This document shows, one piece after another, positions 1 to 8,601 of a stretch of 34,516 bases of DNA. The notes below the pieces were generated by a model. That model was not told where the DNA came from and searched no databases. It worked only from the letters and a program-made list of their open reading frames with translations. Within the stretch, counting starts at the first letter, position 1; each line of letters begins with the position of its first letter. Source of the stretch: Deltaproteobacteria bacterium (GTDB lineage: Bacteria; Desulfobacterota; Dissulfuribacteria; Dissulfuribacterales; JALVPX01); NCBI GenBank assembly GCA_027023445.1, contig JALVVK010000085.1, positions 1 through 34,516 on the forward strand, in the 5' to 3' direction. The position numbers were made by a program, and so were the translations under genes.

Positions 1-2380
1 CTGCTCCGCCATCCAGGAAGTAGTTAATGCTCCCCACACCCGTGTTATCCTCAGCACTCACCTGCACTGAGAGAAAATCACCCTGTAGGAGTTGAGGCGA
101 AGTTTGCGGCTGGAGCACCGTCAATACAGGTGCCGATGTATCCTGTATCACCGCAAAATCTACCTCGGATTGCCCTACGTTCCCGGCAGCATCTGTAGCT
201 ATGGCAGTGAGGCTATGCTGACCAGGACTTAGATTTGTGGTATCAACAGTGCACGTATATGGCGAAAGGGTTGACTGCGTAAAAGGCTCTGAGGAGCCAT
301 CCAGGTAAAATTCTACACTCTGGATACCTCCGTTATCGTTCACTGTGGCTGTAGCCTTTAGGGGCGTACCCACAATAACGCTCGTAGCGGAGAGCCCTAC
401 CTCTACATCAGGAGGTGAAGTGTCCTGAGAGGCCATGACTATGCCCTGAACTGTTTCCGCTGCGTTCTGCGCAGTATCATATGCCCTGAAGCGAAGTTCA
501 TGACTACTTTGAGGTGTCAGGCCCTTGGTATCAATAGCAAAGACATAGGGATACTGGTTGACCACCGCTTGGACGTGCCCATCAAGCAGATACTCCACCC
601 TGTCAATCCCGTTCTCATCCTGAGCAAGGACAGTGATGTTGAACTGGGCTCCAGGGACCACGGCATTTGTATTGATATTTCCTGGGACAACGAGGTCTAT
701 ATCCGGAGGAGTGGTATCAGGTTCTAAAGGTGACCCCCCTGTCTTGAACTGAACATTCATCCCGGATGCAATTTGATTACCTTCCGTATCGTAGATGTCC
801 GGGGAAACAATTAAGTGGTAGGTGGTATTATAATCTAAGGGATCCCTGTGCTTCAGGGATACGGCCATCTCTCCTGATGGAAGCGTGTTGATTTCGAAAA
901 ACGTGGGAACAATGTTGCCCGCTGCATCCATTAGGATTATTGTGCCTTCGCTGCTACCCGTGCTCAAAGAGGAGGTATCGATAGCCTTGGAGAAAAACAC
1001 TGTTGGGATAGTGTCCACACCAAGATTAGTTGAATTGTTTACCGGTGCCACCCTGACTGCCGCCCTTCCAGAAGGGGCCTCAGTTTCTGCCGGGAAGGAC
1101 CCGACAGGGCATTCCTCATCTCCCATGTGAATAAACAGTTGCAGGTTCTGGGATGCAGCTCCTGTGCAGGATGTGATGTCTCCTGTCACCGATGGAAAGA
1201 CAGTAAAGGCCTGAGACACTGTATCGCCAGGTTGTATATTACCCAGGTCACGCACTACCGCATGGGGACCATTTTGTTCATCGAAGGCCAGGGATTTTCC
1301 AAGGTTGAGCGCCAGGCTCGCATAGTTCGCGGGGATATCGGAGGTATTTGTAATGCTTACCAGGAGTTGGTAGGGTTGTCCTGCGGTCACACGGTCGGGC
1401 TGCTCTACTACTACAGCAAGATGGGGTGGTCCTTTTACCTCGATCGAGGTGGAAGCAGACCCTGAAATTGGAACGGGAGAGGTGAACCCAGGTCCGCTCA
1501 AATTACCTGAAAATTCGAGGTTGATATCGTAGTCACCTATCTTGTCACCACGAACAATCCAGTCTCGGCTGGCCTGCCCTCCTGGTGCGATGTCTCCAAA
1601 TGTATTCTGTCCTGACTGGGGGGAAATATTCGTCACACCTTCTGGCACTGAAATCCTGGCCTTCATATCCTTGAGGAGGAATATTTCGGAGGTGTTCAGC
1701 AGGATAAGCTTTACATTAAAAAATTCCTTGAGCGTTTTTATGGTGCCATCGATAATCAGGATGGCTGGAATGGGTGGCGGGTGGTAGCCGTTTACCTCAC
1801 CCAAATCCAGTTCCAGCAGGTATGCTTGCGGTTGTTCATTCGGCCTTCCTCCCCCTCCTCCACCGTCTTTGGGGAGCTCAATACGTTCTTTATAGGTGCC
1901 CCTATCCTCATTGGATCGAGTCACATAGGTATGTAAGGGGACCTCTTTGTTGCCAACTGTAAATACTATGTCAAATTTGGACACATTGTAGTTGGAAGGG
2001 TCGGTAACGTCTATCACGCCATTGTTTACGAGATCTTTTATCTCATCGGTGGTAAGCCTTTTGCTTTCCGCCCTTGCAACTACCACTTTACTCAGTGATA
2101 CCTGTGTTACCTTTATGGGCGCCGAGGACACCGCATTGCCGCTGGCATCGCGGGCAGTCACGGTGAAGACATTTACCGCGTTCTGTTTAAGCGGCACCGG
2201 GATAGAAAACTGCCCCCCATCTCCGGGGACCGTCCCGCTTTTTGTTACTCCTGCACCGTTTACTTGCACGCTAACATCCGCACGCACAGGCACGGCCGGA
2301 AAGGATATAAAAAAGAGCACCATGACAAAGGACAACCAATATCGCGAGGATCTGCTCATGCGCCTAATCATCCTGCTCAT
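1..2380 (-). CDS. Large secreted protein with Ig-like repeats (partial, C-terminus beyond left edge)
   Basis: The frame starting at ATG 2380 stays open to base 1 (about 793 codons, checked codon by codon), so this is the N-terminal part of a larger protein. Residues 1-35 look like a signal peptide: basic start, hydrophobic core WLSFVMVLFFISFPAV, then a possible cleavage near VRA. A Gly-rich hinge (KDGGGGGRPN) lies near residue 170. Around residues 440-550 a segment beginning APVNNSTNLGVDTIPTVFF fits the SbsA-type bacterial Ig domain. After it come at least three similar Ig-like repeats of about 100 residues with the recurring themes D-NGI--V-Y-LDG and AxDxAGN. The start lies 9 bases after the stop of the upstream giant gene, with a G-run (GGGGG) as a weak ribosome site, so the two are probably co-transcribed. 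Role inferred: exported surface or matrix protein. No catalytic domain is visible in the part present. Confidence 0.85.
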   Translation of the reverse strand, partial: MSRMIRRMSRSSRYWLSFVMVLFFISFPAVPVRADVSVQVNGAGVTKSGTVPGDGGQFSIPVPLKQNAVNVFTVTARDASGNAVSSAPIKVTQVSLSKVVVARAESKRLTTDEIKDLVNNGVIDVTDPSNYNVSKFDIVFTVGNKEVPLHTYVTRSNEDRGTYKERIELPKDGGGGGGRPNEQPQAYLLELDLGEVNGYHPPPIPAILIIDGTIKTLKEFFNVKLILLNTSEIFLLKDMKARISVPEGVTNISPQSGQNTFGDIAPGGQASRDWIVRGDKIGDYDINLEFSGNLSGPGFTSPVPISGSASTSIEVKGPPHLAVVVEQPDRVTAGQPYQLLVSITNTSDIPANYASLALNLGKSLAFDEQNGPHAVVRDLGNIQPGDTVSQAFTVFPSVTGDITSCTGAASQNLQLFIHMGDEECPVGSFPAETEAPSGRAAVRVAPVNNSTNLGVDTIPTVFFSKAIDTSSLSTGSSEGTIILMDAAGNIVPTFFEINTLPSGEMAVSLKHRDPLDYNTTYHLIVSPDIYDTEGNQIASGMNVQFKTGGSPLEPDTTPPDIDLVVPGNINTNAVVPGAQFNITVLAQDENGIDRVEYLLDGHVQAVVNQYPYVFAIDTKGLTPQSSHELRFRAYDTAQNAAETVQGIVMASQDTSPPDVEVGLSATSVIVGTPLKATATVNDNGGIQSVEFYLDGSSEPFTQSTLSPYTCTVDTTNLSPGQHSLTAIATDAAGNVGQSEVDFAVIQDTSAPVLTVLQPQTSPQLLQGDFLSVQVSAEDNTGVGSINYFLDGGA

Positions 2381-2389
2381 CTTAACCCC

Positions 2390-5300
2390 CTATTGAGAAA
2401 CCTCGAATGTTATATCCTGACCAGCAGGAACTTTTACCGAATAATAGCCACTACAGTCGGTATAGACCTCGGTATCAATTTCAGGTATGTATATCCGTGC
2501 TCCTCTAAGCGGTATCAAGGTTTTGCTGTCAACTACCACGCCAGTCAGTGTGGCCTTCGGAGCATCGGCTTGTCTTAGCATTATGGCCCGATTTAGTGGT
2601 GGCTCGCCATCCCGGTCTATGCTAAGCCAGAGTGCTGTGGTCTGGGAATGCGGTGTAATAGTAGCCTCAAAGGCATGGTTCACTACCTCTATATTCCTGC
2701 GTTCACCTGAATCGGTTGTCAGTTTAATGGAGTTCACATTACCGTCTTTCACTATGCCCTTTATATTGACCGAAGAGCCGTCTGCCTTTACCTCTTCCGG
2801 CGAAAATATTATGAGCTGTTTTATCCTGTCCACATCCGGCACGAGTAAAGACTCCGTAATTTCAGGGTCGGGAAGATCAATCTGCTGCCCCTGAAGCACT
2901 ATTCTGCTGCACGGTATTTTTATGTTCCTTAGCAGAAGCTTTCCTCCGGCATCACCTGGTACAGAAATGGAAAAGCTGAATGTGTCTGCCGTATACTGCA
3001 TGGTAACCTCGGGTTCATTTGCAGTGGGTTCGTTTAATGGCTGGTAATCCAGGGTATCGAGTGAGCACAGGTTTACCACCCTTTCAGGCCCGTTAGGTGG
3101 CATTATTGTGACTGTCCTGGTGAATGGGGGAAGCAGCAAATAGTCTCCTTGCCTTAGGGCCTTTTGCGACCCGCCAGGCATTTCTACCAGTACCGGTGCA
3201 TCCACATTTGTCTTACACGGTATAAGCAGGGGTATCCGATGGATTCCTTCCATGTCTCCTACAAGGAGGGAGTTCCCATCAGCACTTATATCCATTGCCA
3301 GGGGGTACTTAAAGGCATAAGGCATCTCAATGACTTCATCCTGACTAATAAGAACATGATAGAATAGTGCCGACTCCAGCACCTGCCTCGGTACCAGGAA
3401 GAGTTTTCCTGTCTGGTTATCAAGGAAATAGAGGTCACCCAGGTCATTGAAGACCAGGTCAGAAAGCATGGCAAAACGGTTATTGGAAGGATTGAATAAA
3501 GGCTCTGGAGGGGAAGTGGAAGAATAGAATATATTGCTGCCGCTTGTAAAATAATAGCTGGATCCCTTCTCAAGAGGGTTCTGTGCAATCCTTGAAAAAG
3601 GTGTTATCAGGTTCTCGTCAGACTTAAATATTGGCTGAGATATATTCCTGTCTGGCCACGGGCCAGGAGGGTTACCCTCTCTCCTGTCCAAAATTGTAAC
3701 TGCCTGCGAGCCCACATCCAGTATGGCTATGGACTCGGGATCGCTCACGCCACATGGGTTAAAAAATCCAAAATGCCCTACATAGATATCAGTGACCTCG
3801 CAGGGGTGAGCAAAAAACCATGTCTGCAGTCCCGGGACATAGCCACCGTACCGTACAGAACCAAGATAAAAGCGATCACCGTGTGAGATATTATCCGCAG
3901 ATGGCTCAAGATTGTAAGGATAGCGGAAACCAAACACCCTTCCTCCAAATCTATCCTCGCTTGCACCGTTGACAGTGTAAAGCCAGCCCTGGCTGTCAAC
4001 GGCAAGGCCTTTTTGATGAGGCTCCTTAAAGAAGGTATCTATTACGGGCTTCCAGCCATCAGGTGTCTTCTCATAGATCTTCCCCGTGGGTCCAAGGCTT
4101 ACATATTCCTTCCCGTGGTAGCGGTCCACGGCAATATCTATGGACGGGAAGTTATTAGCCACAGGATAGACTATGAGAGAAGTTGAACTGAGGCCACTGC
4201 TCTGAAATTGGGTATCATGGAAAACCTCGTAGGCCATATTTAGAGAATCCTGCAGGGCATTCAGCACAAAGCCCCCGGCAGGAAGTCCTGCTGTCAGGGT
4301 ATTCCATACCAAATCACCACCCCAATCAAGCTCAGGCGGCATCACTGCATCTGCGCGTCGGATATGGCTTTGAAAATAGTAGGTGTTAGCCCCTAATGGA
4401 GGGGAATCATCCACATAGACGAGAAGCCCATTCTTAGTCCTCGGGAAGTAACTACTTGGCTTTACCGCTATTCTTTTAGTATGTCCATCTTTATCTTTTC
4501 TATAGATGCTATAGTAAAATCTTGGTACAGTGTTTTGACCATGATCTCCAGGGCTGGGCTTAAAGAGCAAAATAACATTCATGCCCGTGAATGTCTTAAC
4601 AGAAAAGGCTCCCACGATGGAAGGTGCGCGGGGCATGCCAGCCTTTACAATTTCTTCTTTCATTTTTTGAAGCAGGGGCGAATAGATTTGCTGTAACGCA
4701 GACCCTGCAAGCCCGCTTAAAAAGCCTTGTATAAGATCTGCGGAGATTTCCCAATCCCCCATTGACTCTTCCAGCCCCTGTATCGTCAGGAATGCCCTTA
4801 CCTTCTTTACATCCGGCAGCGGCATGGAGGTGTATATACCGAAGTATTTTTCTATTAGGCTATTTTCACGGTTCGCAATAAGCACGCCATAAAGATTATT
4901 CTTAACAAGGTTGTCCCAGCAGAACTTGGCTATCCCTTTGTCCATTCCACTGCTTCCCCCTCCACCATTGTTGTCATCTCCATCTGCAAGCAGAATAGGC
5001 CCGTCCATGTCGCTCGCGGTATCTCTAAATTCCATGCCCAGTTCCGCAACCATGTGAGACGTATTAACAGAGCCGGTGTTTGTGGGGAAAAATTTTCTGT
5101 CCAGATACACAACAAAACTGTTAACAAGAAGGTACATTTGTAGCGGGTTCAGGGTGGTATCCGGGGTGATGCGTGGAGGAGTGTCGGATATAACAGAGCC
5201 CTTGTTAAAGATGGCTACAAACAGGGAATTGCCAGGCGCAGAAGGATCCTGCCAGACTGTGGGAAGAAAATCATTGAAGGCCTTTATCCACTGTGCAAAG

Positions 5301-6946
5301 CTGGGAGGTTTGGGGTCCCAGCCAACGATGCTATTGAAGAGTATCAACGCACTGGTAAGCCGACTCACCTTGCCCTGAATCGCCCAGGCCTCTGCCATGC
5401 GCTCAAGCCCCTTACTGGTAAGGGAGACGATTCCGTCGCCTGTTATCCGGGGGTTGAGTTGATGGCCCTGCTCATCCAGGACCCCCATATCAGTGTCTCC
5501 CACTGCAATTATGGTATTGATTATGCGCTGCTTGGCCTCTTCTATGCCGGGCGGGGGCTCAAGGCTGTTCGCCCCATGGGATATGACACTGTAAATATTG
5601 GCCGAACTGGGATCAGATGGGGGTGCTGCTCTCCTTTCCAGTTTAATGTCAGAAAAAGATAAATCCAGCGTGTCACCGTTTTCCCCGTCGATGTCAAGGA
5701 GGAGTGGGGCAAAATTCTGGGCATTTACAACCAGTTTCTGCTTGCCCGATGGCACATTGTGGAGGGTAAAAACACCATTGGCGTCAGTAGTCACCTTGAT
5801 ATTGATACCATCCAGGCTAACCGAAGCTCCTGTCAGGGGGTTTCCCTGCTCATCCGTAACCCTCCCTGTTATAGTCATTGAACCAGGAAGCACGTTAAAG
5901 CCGACGACGCTGGTTGCTTCCTCTGCACCAGTCACTGCAATGACCCTGCGATCACCGATGGTCGCATCATCGTTTATCCGAATGTGGGCCACAGCACTGC
6001 TGGGAGACTTTACTTCAAGCCCCAGCACGTCAATGCCCTCGCCAAAGGAGACCTGGGTCGTCCCTTGGGAGAAGTGGGTATTGGTACCCTTTATGGCCAC
6101 TTCCAGCACCTGGCCCTGGGTTGAAGCAGAGGGGGCAAGAGAGTTTATGAAAACGGGAGGAGCTGCCTGAGGTTGCCCGCCTGTAGCGCCCGCGTTTACG
6201 GCACCTGAAATGTTCAGCGTCGGGGTATACACAGGACTTGGAGGCTGGTTGATATTGAGGCTCAGGCCTCCACCCTGACCACCTGCAGCAAGGACTGTAA
6301 ATGCCCCAATCTTTGTCAACCTTCTTCTCCCTATGAAGATTGTAAGGTCCCTGGAGCCGAGTTGGGCATCATTGGCAATGGAAATGGCTGCGGTAAGAGT
6401 TGTAGGGCCGGTCACACTTACGCTGTTCACGCTGATTCCTGCGCCGAGATTTACCCTGACCCTTCCAGGCATGAGCCGGATGTTTACTGTGGTTATTTCA
6501 ATATCCAGCGAACCACCCTGGGTCCCTGAGTCAGGCGACAGGCCTGTTATGGCTGGGCTCGGGTAAAGGATAAAAGGCAGGGTATTGGACTGCTCCCCGT
6601 TTACCTCCACCATGACGTCCAGCGTTGTGGGCCGGGTTATGGGAGAGGGCACAACATCAGGGGGCACAGTGAAGAGGAGCTTGTAGAGATCCTCACTTCC
6701 CGTAACCTGGTACACGCGTATTACAGGGGCTGTAACACCGTTTACATAAACGGTATTGTTCTGTGTGGATGTTGTATCCAACCCCTGTCCGGTGATAGTA
6801 ACGGCTGAGCCAATTATTCCCCTGTTAGGAGAAAGGTTAATGATTTTGACTGCAGCCATGGCACCAGAGCAAAAAAATACCAGGACTGCGATAAGGGCGA
6901 GAATCCCCGTGGCACCCTTCACCTTTGCCGATATGTGGGAATCCAT
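2390..6946 (-). CDS. Giant secreted multidomain protein (IPT/TIG, carboxypeptidase-regulatory-like, propeller-like)
   Basis: 1518 residues from ATG 6946. This start has GGAGGG 6 bases upstream; an in-frame TTG at 6961 overlaps that ribosome site and is unlikely. The order is: signal peptide (residues 1-32, core GILALIAVLVFFCSG, ending AMA); three IPT/TIG-like domains (about 33-130, 131-223, 265-355; openings such as INLSPNRGIIGSAVTITGQG); a carboxypeptidase-regulatory-like domain (about 357-430, GRVTDEQGNPLTGASVSLDG); a region of unknown fold (about 450-900) with an Asp/Gly-rich stretch GDDNNGGGGSSG; a region with propeller-like motifs (about 955-1265, e.g. GLAVDSQGWLY, AMDISADGNSLLVGD); and a second carboxypeptidase-regulatory-like segment at the extreme C-terminus. 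No anchor motif (PEP-CTERM, LPXTG, terminal membrane helix) is seen. Secretion and a surface or matrix role are inferred; the precise function is unknown. Confidence 0.88.
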   Translation of the reverse strand: MDSHISAKVKGATGILALIAVLVFFCSGAMAAVKIINLSPNRGIIGSAVTITGQGLDTTSTQNNTVYVNGVTAPVIRVYQVTGSEDLYKLLFTVPPDVVPSPITRPTTLDVMVEVNGEQSNTLPFILYPSPAITGLSPDSGTQGGSLDIEITTVNIRLMPGRVRVNLGAGISVNSVSVTGPTTLTAAISIANDAQLGSRDLTIFIGRRRLTKIGAFTVLAAGGQGGGLSLNINQPPSPVYTPTLNISGAVNAGATGGQPQAAPPVFINSLAPSASTQGQVLEVAIKGTNTHFSQGTTQVSFGEGIDVLGLEVKSPSSAVAHIRINDDATIGDRRVIAVTGAEEATSVVGFNVLPGSMTITGRVTDEQGNPLTGASVSLDGINIKVTTDANGVFTLHNVPSGKQKLVVNAQNFAPLLLDIDGENGDTLDLSFSDIKLERRAAPPSDPSSANIYSVISHGANSLEPPPGIEEAKQRIINTIIAVGDTDMGVLDEQGHQLNPRITGDGIVSLTSKGLERMAEAWAIQGKVSRLTSALILFNSIVGWDPKPPSFAQWIKAFNDFLPTVWQDPSAPGNSLFVAIFNKGSVISDTPPRITPDTTLNPLQMYLLVNSFVVYLDRKFFPTNTGSVNTSHMVAELGMEFRDTASDMDGPILLADGDDNNGGGGSSGMDKGIAKFCWDNLVKNNLYGVLIANRENSLIEKYFGIYTSMPLPDVKKVRAFLTIQGLEESMGDWEISADLIQGFLSGLAGSALQQIYSPLLQKMKEEIVKAGMPRAPSIVGAFSVKTFTGMNVILLFKPSPGDHGQNTVPRFYYSIYRKDKDGHTKRIAVKPSSYFPRTKNGLLVYVDDSPPLGANTYYFQSHIRRADAVMPPELDWGGDLVWNTLTAGLPAGGFVLNALQDSLNMAYEVFHDTQFQSSGLSSTSLIVYPVANNFPSIDIAVDRYHGKEYVSLGPTGKIYEKTPDGWKPVIDTFFKEPHQKGLAVDSQGWLYTVNGASEDRFGGRVFGFRYPYNLEPSADNISHGDRFYLGSVRYGGYVPGLQTWFFAHPCEVTDIYVGHFGFFNPCGVSDPESIAILDVGSQAVTILDRREGNPPGPWPDRNISQPIFKSDENLITPFSRIAQNPLEKGSSYYFTSGSNIFYSSTSPPEPLFNPSNNRFAMLSDLVFNDLGDLYFLDNQTGKLFLVPRQVLESALFYHVLISQDEVIEMPYAFKYPLAMDISADGNSLLVGDMEGIHRIPLLIPCKTNVDAPVLVEMPGGSQKALRQGDYLLLPPFTRTVTIMPPNGPERVVNLCSLDTLDYQPLNEPTANEPEVTMQYTADTFSFSISVPGDAGGKLLLRNIKIPCSRIVLQGQQIDLPDPEITESLLVPDVDRIKQLIIFSPEEVKADGSSVNIKGIVKDGNVNSIKLTTDSGERRNIEVVNHAFEATITPHSQTTALWLSIDRDGEPPLNRAIMLRQADAPKATLTGVVVDSKTLIPLRGARIYIPEIDTEVYTDCSGYYSVKVPAGQDITFEVSQ

Positions 6947-7022
6947 AGCTTTTCCCTCCAACCTCTCGATTTTTTTATCCTTTTTTATATGCGTTAGTGT
7001 TAACTTATTTTTCTGCTGTCGA

Positions 7023-7820
7023 TTATCCTGCAGATTGAGACCAGCGTTCCCTGCCTTTACGTAGAATCCCTAAAAGCCCTACGCCAACAAGGGCTAGTGT
7101 GGAAGGCTCAGGAACTGGCGCAGGGGGCTGGTTTTCGGGTACATCGCCCGTGATTGCAACGGAGCTACCTGAACTGGACATGTTATTTGAGATCCAATAC
7201 CAGCCGCCTGTAAAGTTTTCTGCACTCATATCTACCGGACCGTTATAGACGTAAGTGTTACCATTATCAGTGAATGTGAAATTGTTGAGCTGGGCCTGGC
7301 CGGTAAACCTCAGGTCCTTGATGTAAAGGAGTGGGGCGAGCACCGTCTGGGTGTAGCAAAGGAATGGGTCATTTGCCTGTATAAGGTTTACCAGGCTATC
7401 CCCCGGGCCAATGTTGCTGACATTTTCTCCATCGGTGTAGGTATTGCTGTTGGTGTCATAACTGGTATAGTTCAAGAGTGTTAGGGGATCATAGACGCCA
7501 TCCGGATAGACGTAATTAGGGTTACTTAAAATGAGGTGGTAGTTGGTAGCATAGCTTCCACTGTTATCGCTTGCCAGGGAAAACCACAATTCCCCGTTTA
7601 TAATATCAACTGGCACGGGTAAGCTACCGCTGGATCCGGTGGTATTTACCACGTTGATGTTTCCCCACGATGTGCCAAACCAGTCTGTATATGTATCTAA
7701 GTCAAGGGTCCCAAATTTAAATTCAAGGGCCTTCACGCCAGTGTCAAGGCTCAAAAGCATAATCACTGCCACAAAGAAAATAAAAAAGCCTCCAGATAAC
7801 CTTTTCTTCTTCTGCTGCAT
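7023..7820 (-). CDS. PEP-CTERM sorting domain protein
   Basis: 265 residues. The N-terminus has a basic start (QQKKKR) and a hydrophobic core (FFIFFVAVIMLLSL), consistent with a signal peptide. The body is rich in Asn, Thr, Ser, Asp and Gly, as usual for exported PEP-CTERM proteins. The C-terminus carries VPEPSTLALVGVGLLGIL followed by a basic cluster (RKGRER): Pro-Glu-Pro motif, short membrane helix, Arg/Lys stop. In known systems exosortase recognises and cleaves this tag; no exosortase gene is in the window. After the basic cluster there are about 6 extra residues (WSQSAG). GGAGGT lies 10 bases before ATG 7820. It is the first gene downstream of the sigma-54-like promoter at 8231-8246 and lies 76 bases upstream of the 1518-residue protein. 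The substrate or partner of the mature protein is unknown. Confidence 0.88.
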   Translation of the reverse strand: MQQKKKRLSGGFFIFFVAVIMLLSLDTGVKALEFKFGTLDLDTYTDWFGTSWGNINVVNTTGSSGSLPVPVDIINGELWFSLASDNSGSYATNYHLILSNPNYVYPDGVYDPLTLLNYTSYDTNSNTYTDGENVSNIGPGDSLVNLIQANDPFLCYTQTVLAPLLYIKDLRFTGQAQLNNFTFTDNGNTYVYNGPVDMSAENFTGGWYWISNNMSSSGSSVAITGDVPENQPPAPVPEPSTLALVGVGLLGILRKGRERWSQSAG

Positions 7821-8003
7821 GCTATTTATTACCTCCGTTTGAATTCATGAATACCCCGGATAACTCTGTAGCCATCGGTCCATAGGAGTCTGTCCCGCAA
7901 ATATTTACAGTCGGAGTGATGGTTTGAGGGATCACGGGTTTTGTCTTGATCTGAGGATCACTATTGTGCCTCTTTGCCTTACGTCTTCATGCCTCAAGTT
8001 TAA

Positions 8004-8017
8004 ATTAACATGTTAAT
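8004..8017. promoter_or_regulatory. Perfect 14-base palindrome
   Basis: ATTAACATGTTAAT reads the same on both strands. It lies about 185 bases upstream of the PEP-CTERM start, inside the predicted leader. It could be an operator, but no known regulator motif is recognised; an A+T-rich palindrome of this length can also arise by chance. Confidence 0.35.
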
Positions 8018-8095
8018 ATCATTATGCTATTCCACCAAAAACATCCTGTGAGCAACTAAATGTTTGAGGCTCAGATTCACAGGGCTTAACATCAT

Positions 8096-8148
8096 TTTAT
8101 TGCCACCCAAAAACACTGACCATGTTAGTGGTCTTGGCTGGCAATAAA
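8096..8148. other. Nested hairpin in the PEP-CTERM leader
   Basis: Outer arms are 10 bases and perfect (TTTATTGCCA at 8096-8105, TGGCAATAAA at 8139-8148). Further in, CCAA (8107-8110) can pair with TTGG (8134-8137). The core can form CACTGAC/GTTAGTG with a three-base loop, or alternatively GACCA/TGGTC on the minus strand. There is no T-run after it on either strand, so it does not look like an intrinsic terminator. It lies about 275 bases before the PEP-CTERM start; a role in RNA stability or attenuation is only inferred. Confidence 0.5.
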
Positions 8149-8191
8149 TCCCTTAGCCGACAGGTTTTTAAAGGTATTTGTTTCCATATTT

Positions 8192-8209
8192 TTTTTACCT
8201 TTGTAAAAA
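8192..8209. promoter_or_regulatory. Palindrome just downstream of predicted start site
   Basis: TTTTTAC (8192-8198) and GTAAAAA (8203-8209) are perfect inverted arms around CTTT. The TTTAC/GTAAA half-sites resemble those of the upstream palindromes at 8342 and 8476. Relative to the sigma-54-like promoter it sits at about +11 to +28, where a repressor or a second activator dimer could bind. Function is inferred. Confidence 0.35.
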
Positions 8210-8230
8210 GACTTTGTGAACAGGACCCGA

Positions 8231-8246
8231 TGCAATTTTTTTGCCA
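8231..8246 (-). promoter_or_regulatory. Sigma-54 (-24/-12) promoter candidate for the PEP-CTERM operon
   Basis: The minus strand reads TTGGCAAAAAAATTGCAT across this site. It matches the -24 element (TTGGCA) and the -12 element (TTGCAT) with exactly 10 bases between the invariant GG and GC. Consensus positions missing are the C and G after TGGCA. The start site would be near 8220, giving a leader of about 400 bases before ATG 7820. Palindromes at 8342-8359 and 8476-8507 lie about 130 and 260-280 bases upstream of that point, a usual distance for enhancer-binding activators. rpoN is encoded at 28.7-30.2 kb. RpoN control of PEP-CTERM genes through PrsK/PrsR has been reported in floc-forming betaproteobacteria; here it is inferred from sequence only. 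Confidence 0.6.
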
Positions 8247-8341
8247 AAAAATATTTTGTAATTAGGTGAAATTGCAGGATATTATGTGCTGGATAAATGA
8301 AGGGAAGACTAAAATTTAGAAGAAAAATTCCTACACCTTGA

Positions 8342-8359
8342 AAGGTTTACATAAACCTT
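8342..8359. promoter_or_regulatory. Perfect palindrome, probable activator site 1
   Basis: AAGGTTTACATAAACCTT: two perfect 8-base arms around CA. The core GGTTTA-TG-TAAACC recurs imperfectly at 8479-8493. It is centred about 130 bases upstream of the start predicted from the sigma-54-like promoter. Candidate binders are an NtrC-type activator (none encoded in this window) or the membrane LuxR-type protein encoded next door. Confidence 0.55.
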
Positions 8360-8475
8360 GTCGGGGTGGGAGAGGGTGCTGGTATAGGTAAAGATTTTAT
8401 CTCACTATTATTGTTTAAAATAACCTAAAAGGCATTTTAGGAAGATCAGAGAGGAAAAAAAATTCTCTTTTTAGG

Positions 8476-8507
8476 AAAGGATTTACATAAACCTATTTGT
8501 AAACCTT
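8476..8507. promoter_or_regulatory. Imperfect palindrome plus extra half-site, probable activator site 2
   Basis: The plus strand carries GGATTTACATAAACC (8479-8493), differing from the core of site 1 by one inserted base, followed by a further half-site GTAAACCTT (8499-8507). Half-site spacing is about 11-12 bases, roughly one helical turn, so adjacent dimers could sit on the same DNA face. Function is inferred from similarity to site 1 and position. Confidence 0.5.
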
Positions 8508-8601
8508 TTTGGTAACATATTGAAATCAAAAGAATATTGTTTTGGACCCAAAGAGGAAAGGATTTTTTCTCCTTTGAAATAGTCAGCGCGAAAATCGGTG
8601 T

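Larger units (their letters stand above)
7821..8601. other. Gene-free, A+T-rich regulatory stretch
   Basis: No convincing coding frame on either strand. It separates the membrane LuxR-type regulator gene from the PEP-CTERM gene, both minus strand. It contains a sigma-54-like promoter, several perfect palindromes and a long hairpin (listed separately). Base composition is visibly richer in A+T than the flanking genes. Its length fits a long leader (about 400 bases from the predicted start site to ATG 7820) plus distal activator sites. Confidence 0.7.

Noticed and set aside
1-2380. Pseudogene or frameshifted gene at the left edge
   Set aside because: Only short frames appear on the plus strand, but the minus-strand frame is continuous to base 1 with a signal peptide and regular Ig-like repeats; it is an intact, edge-truncated gene.
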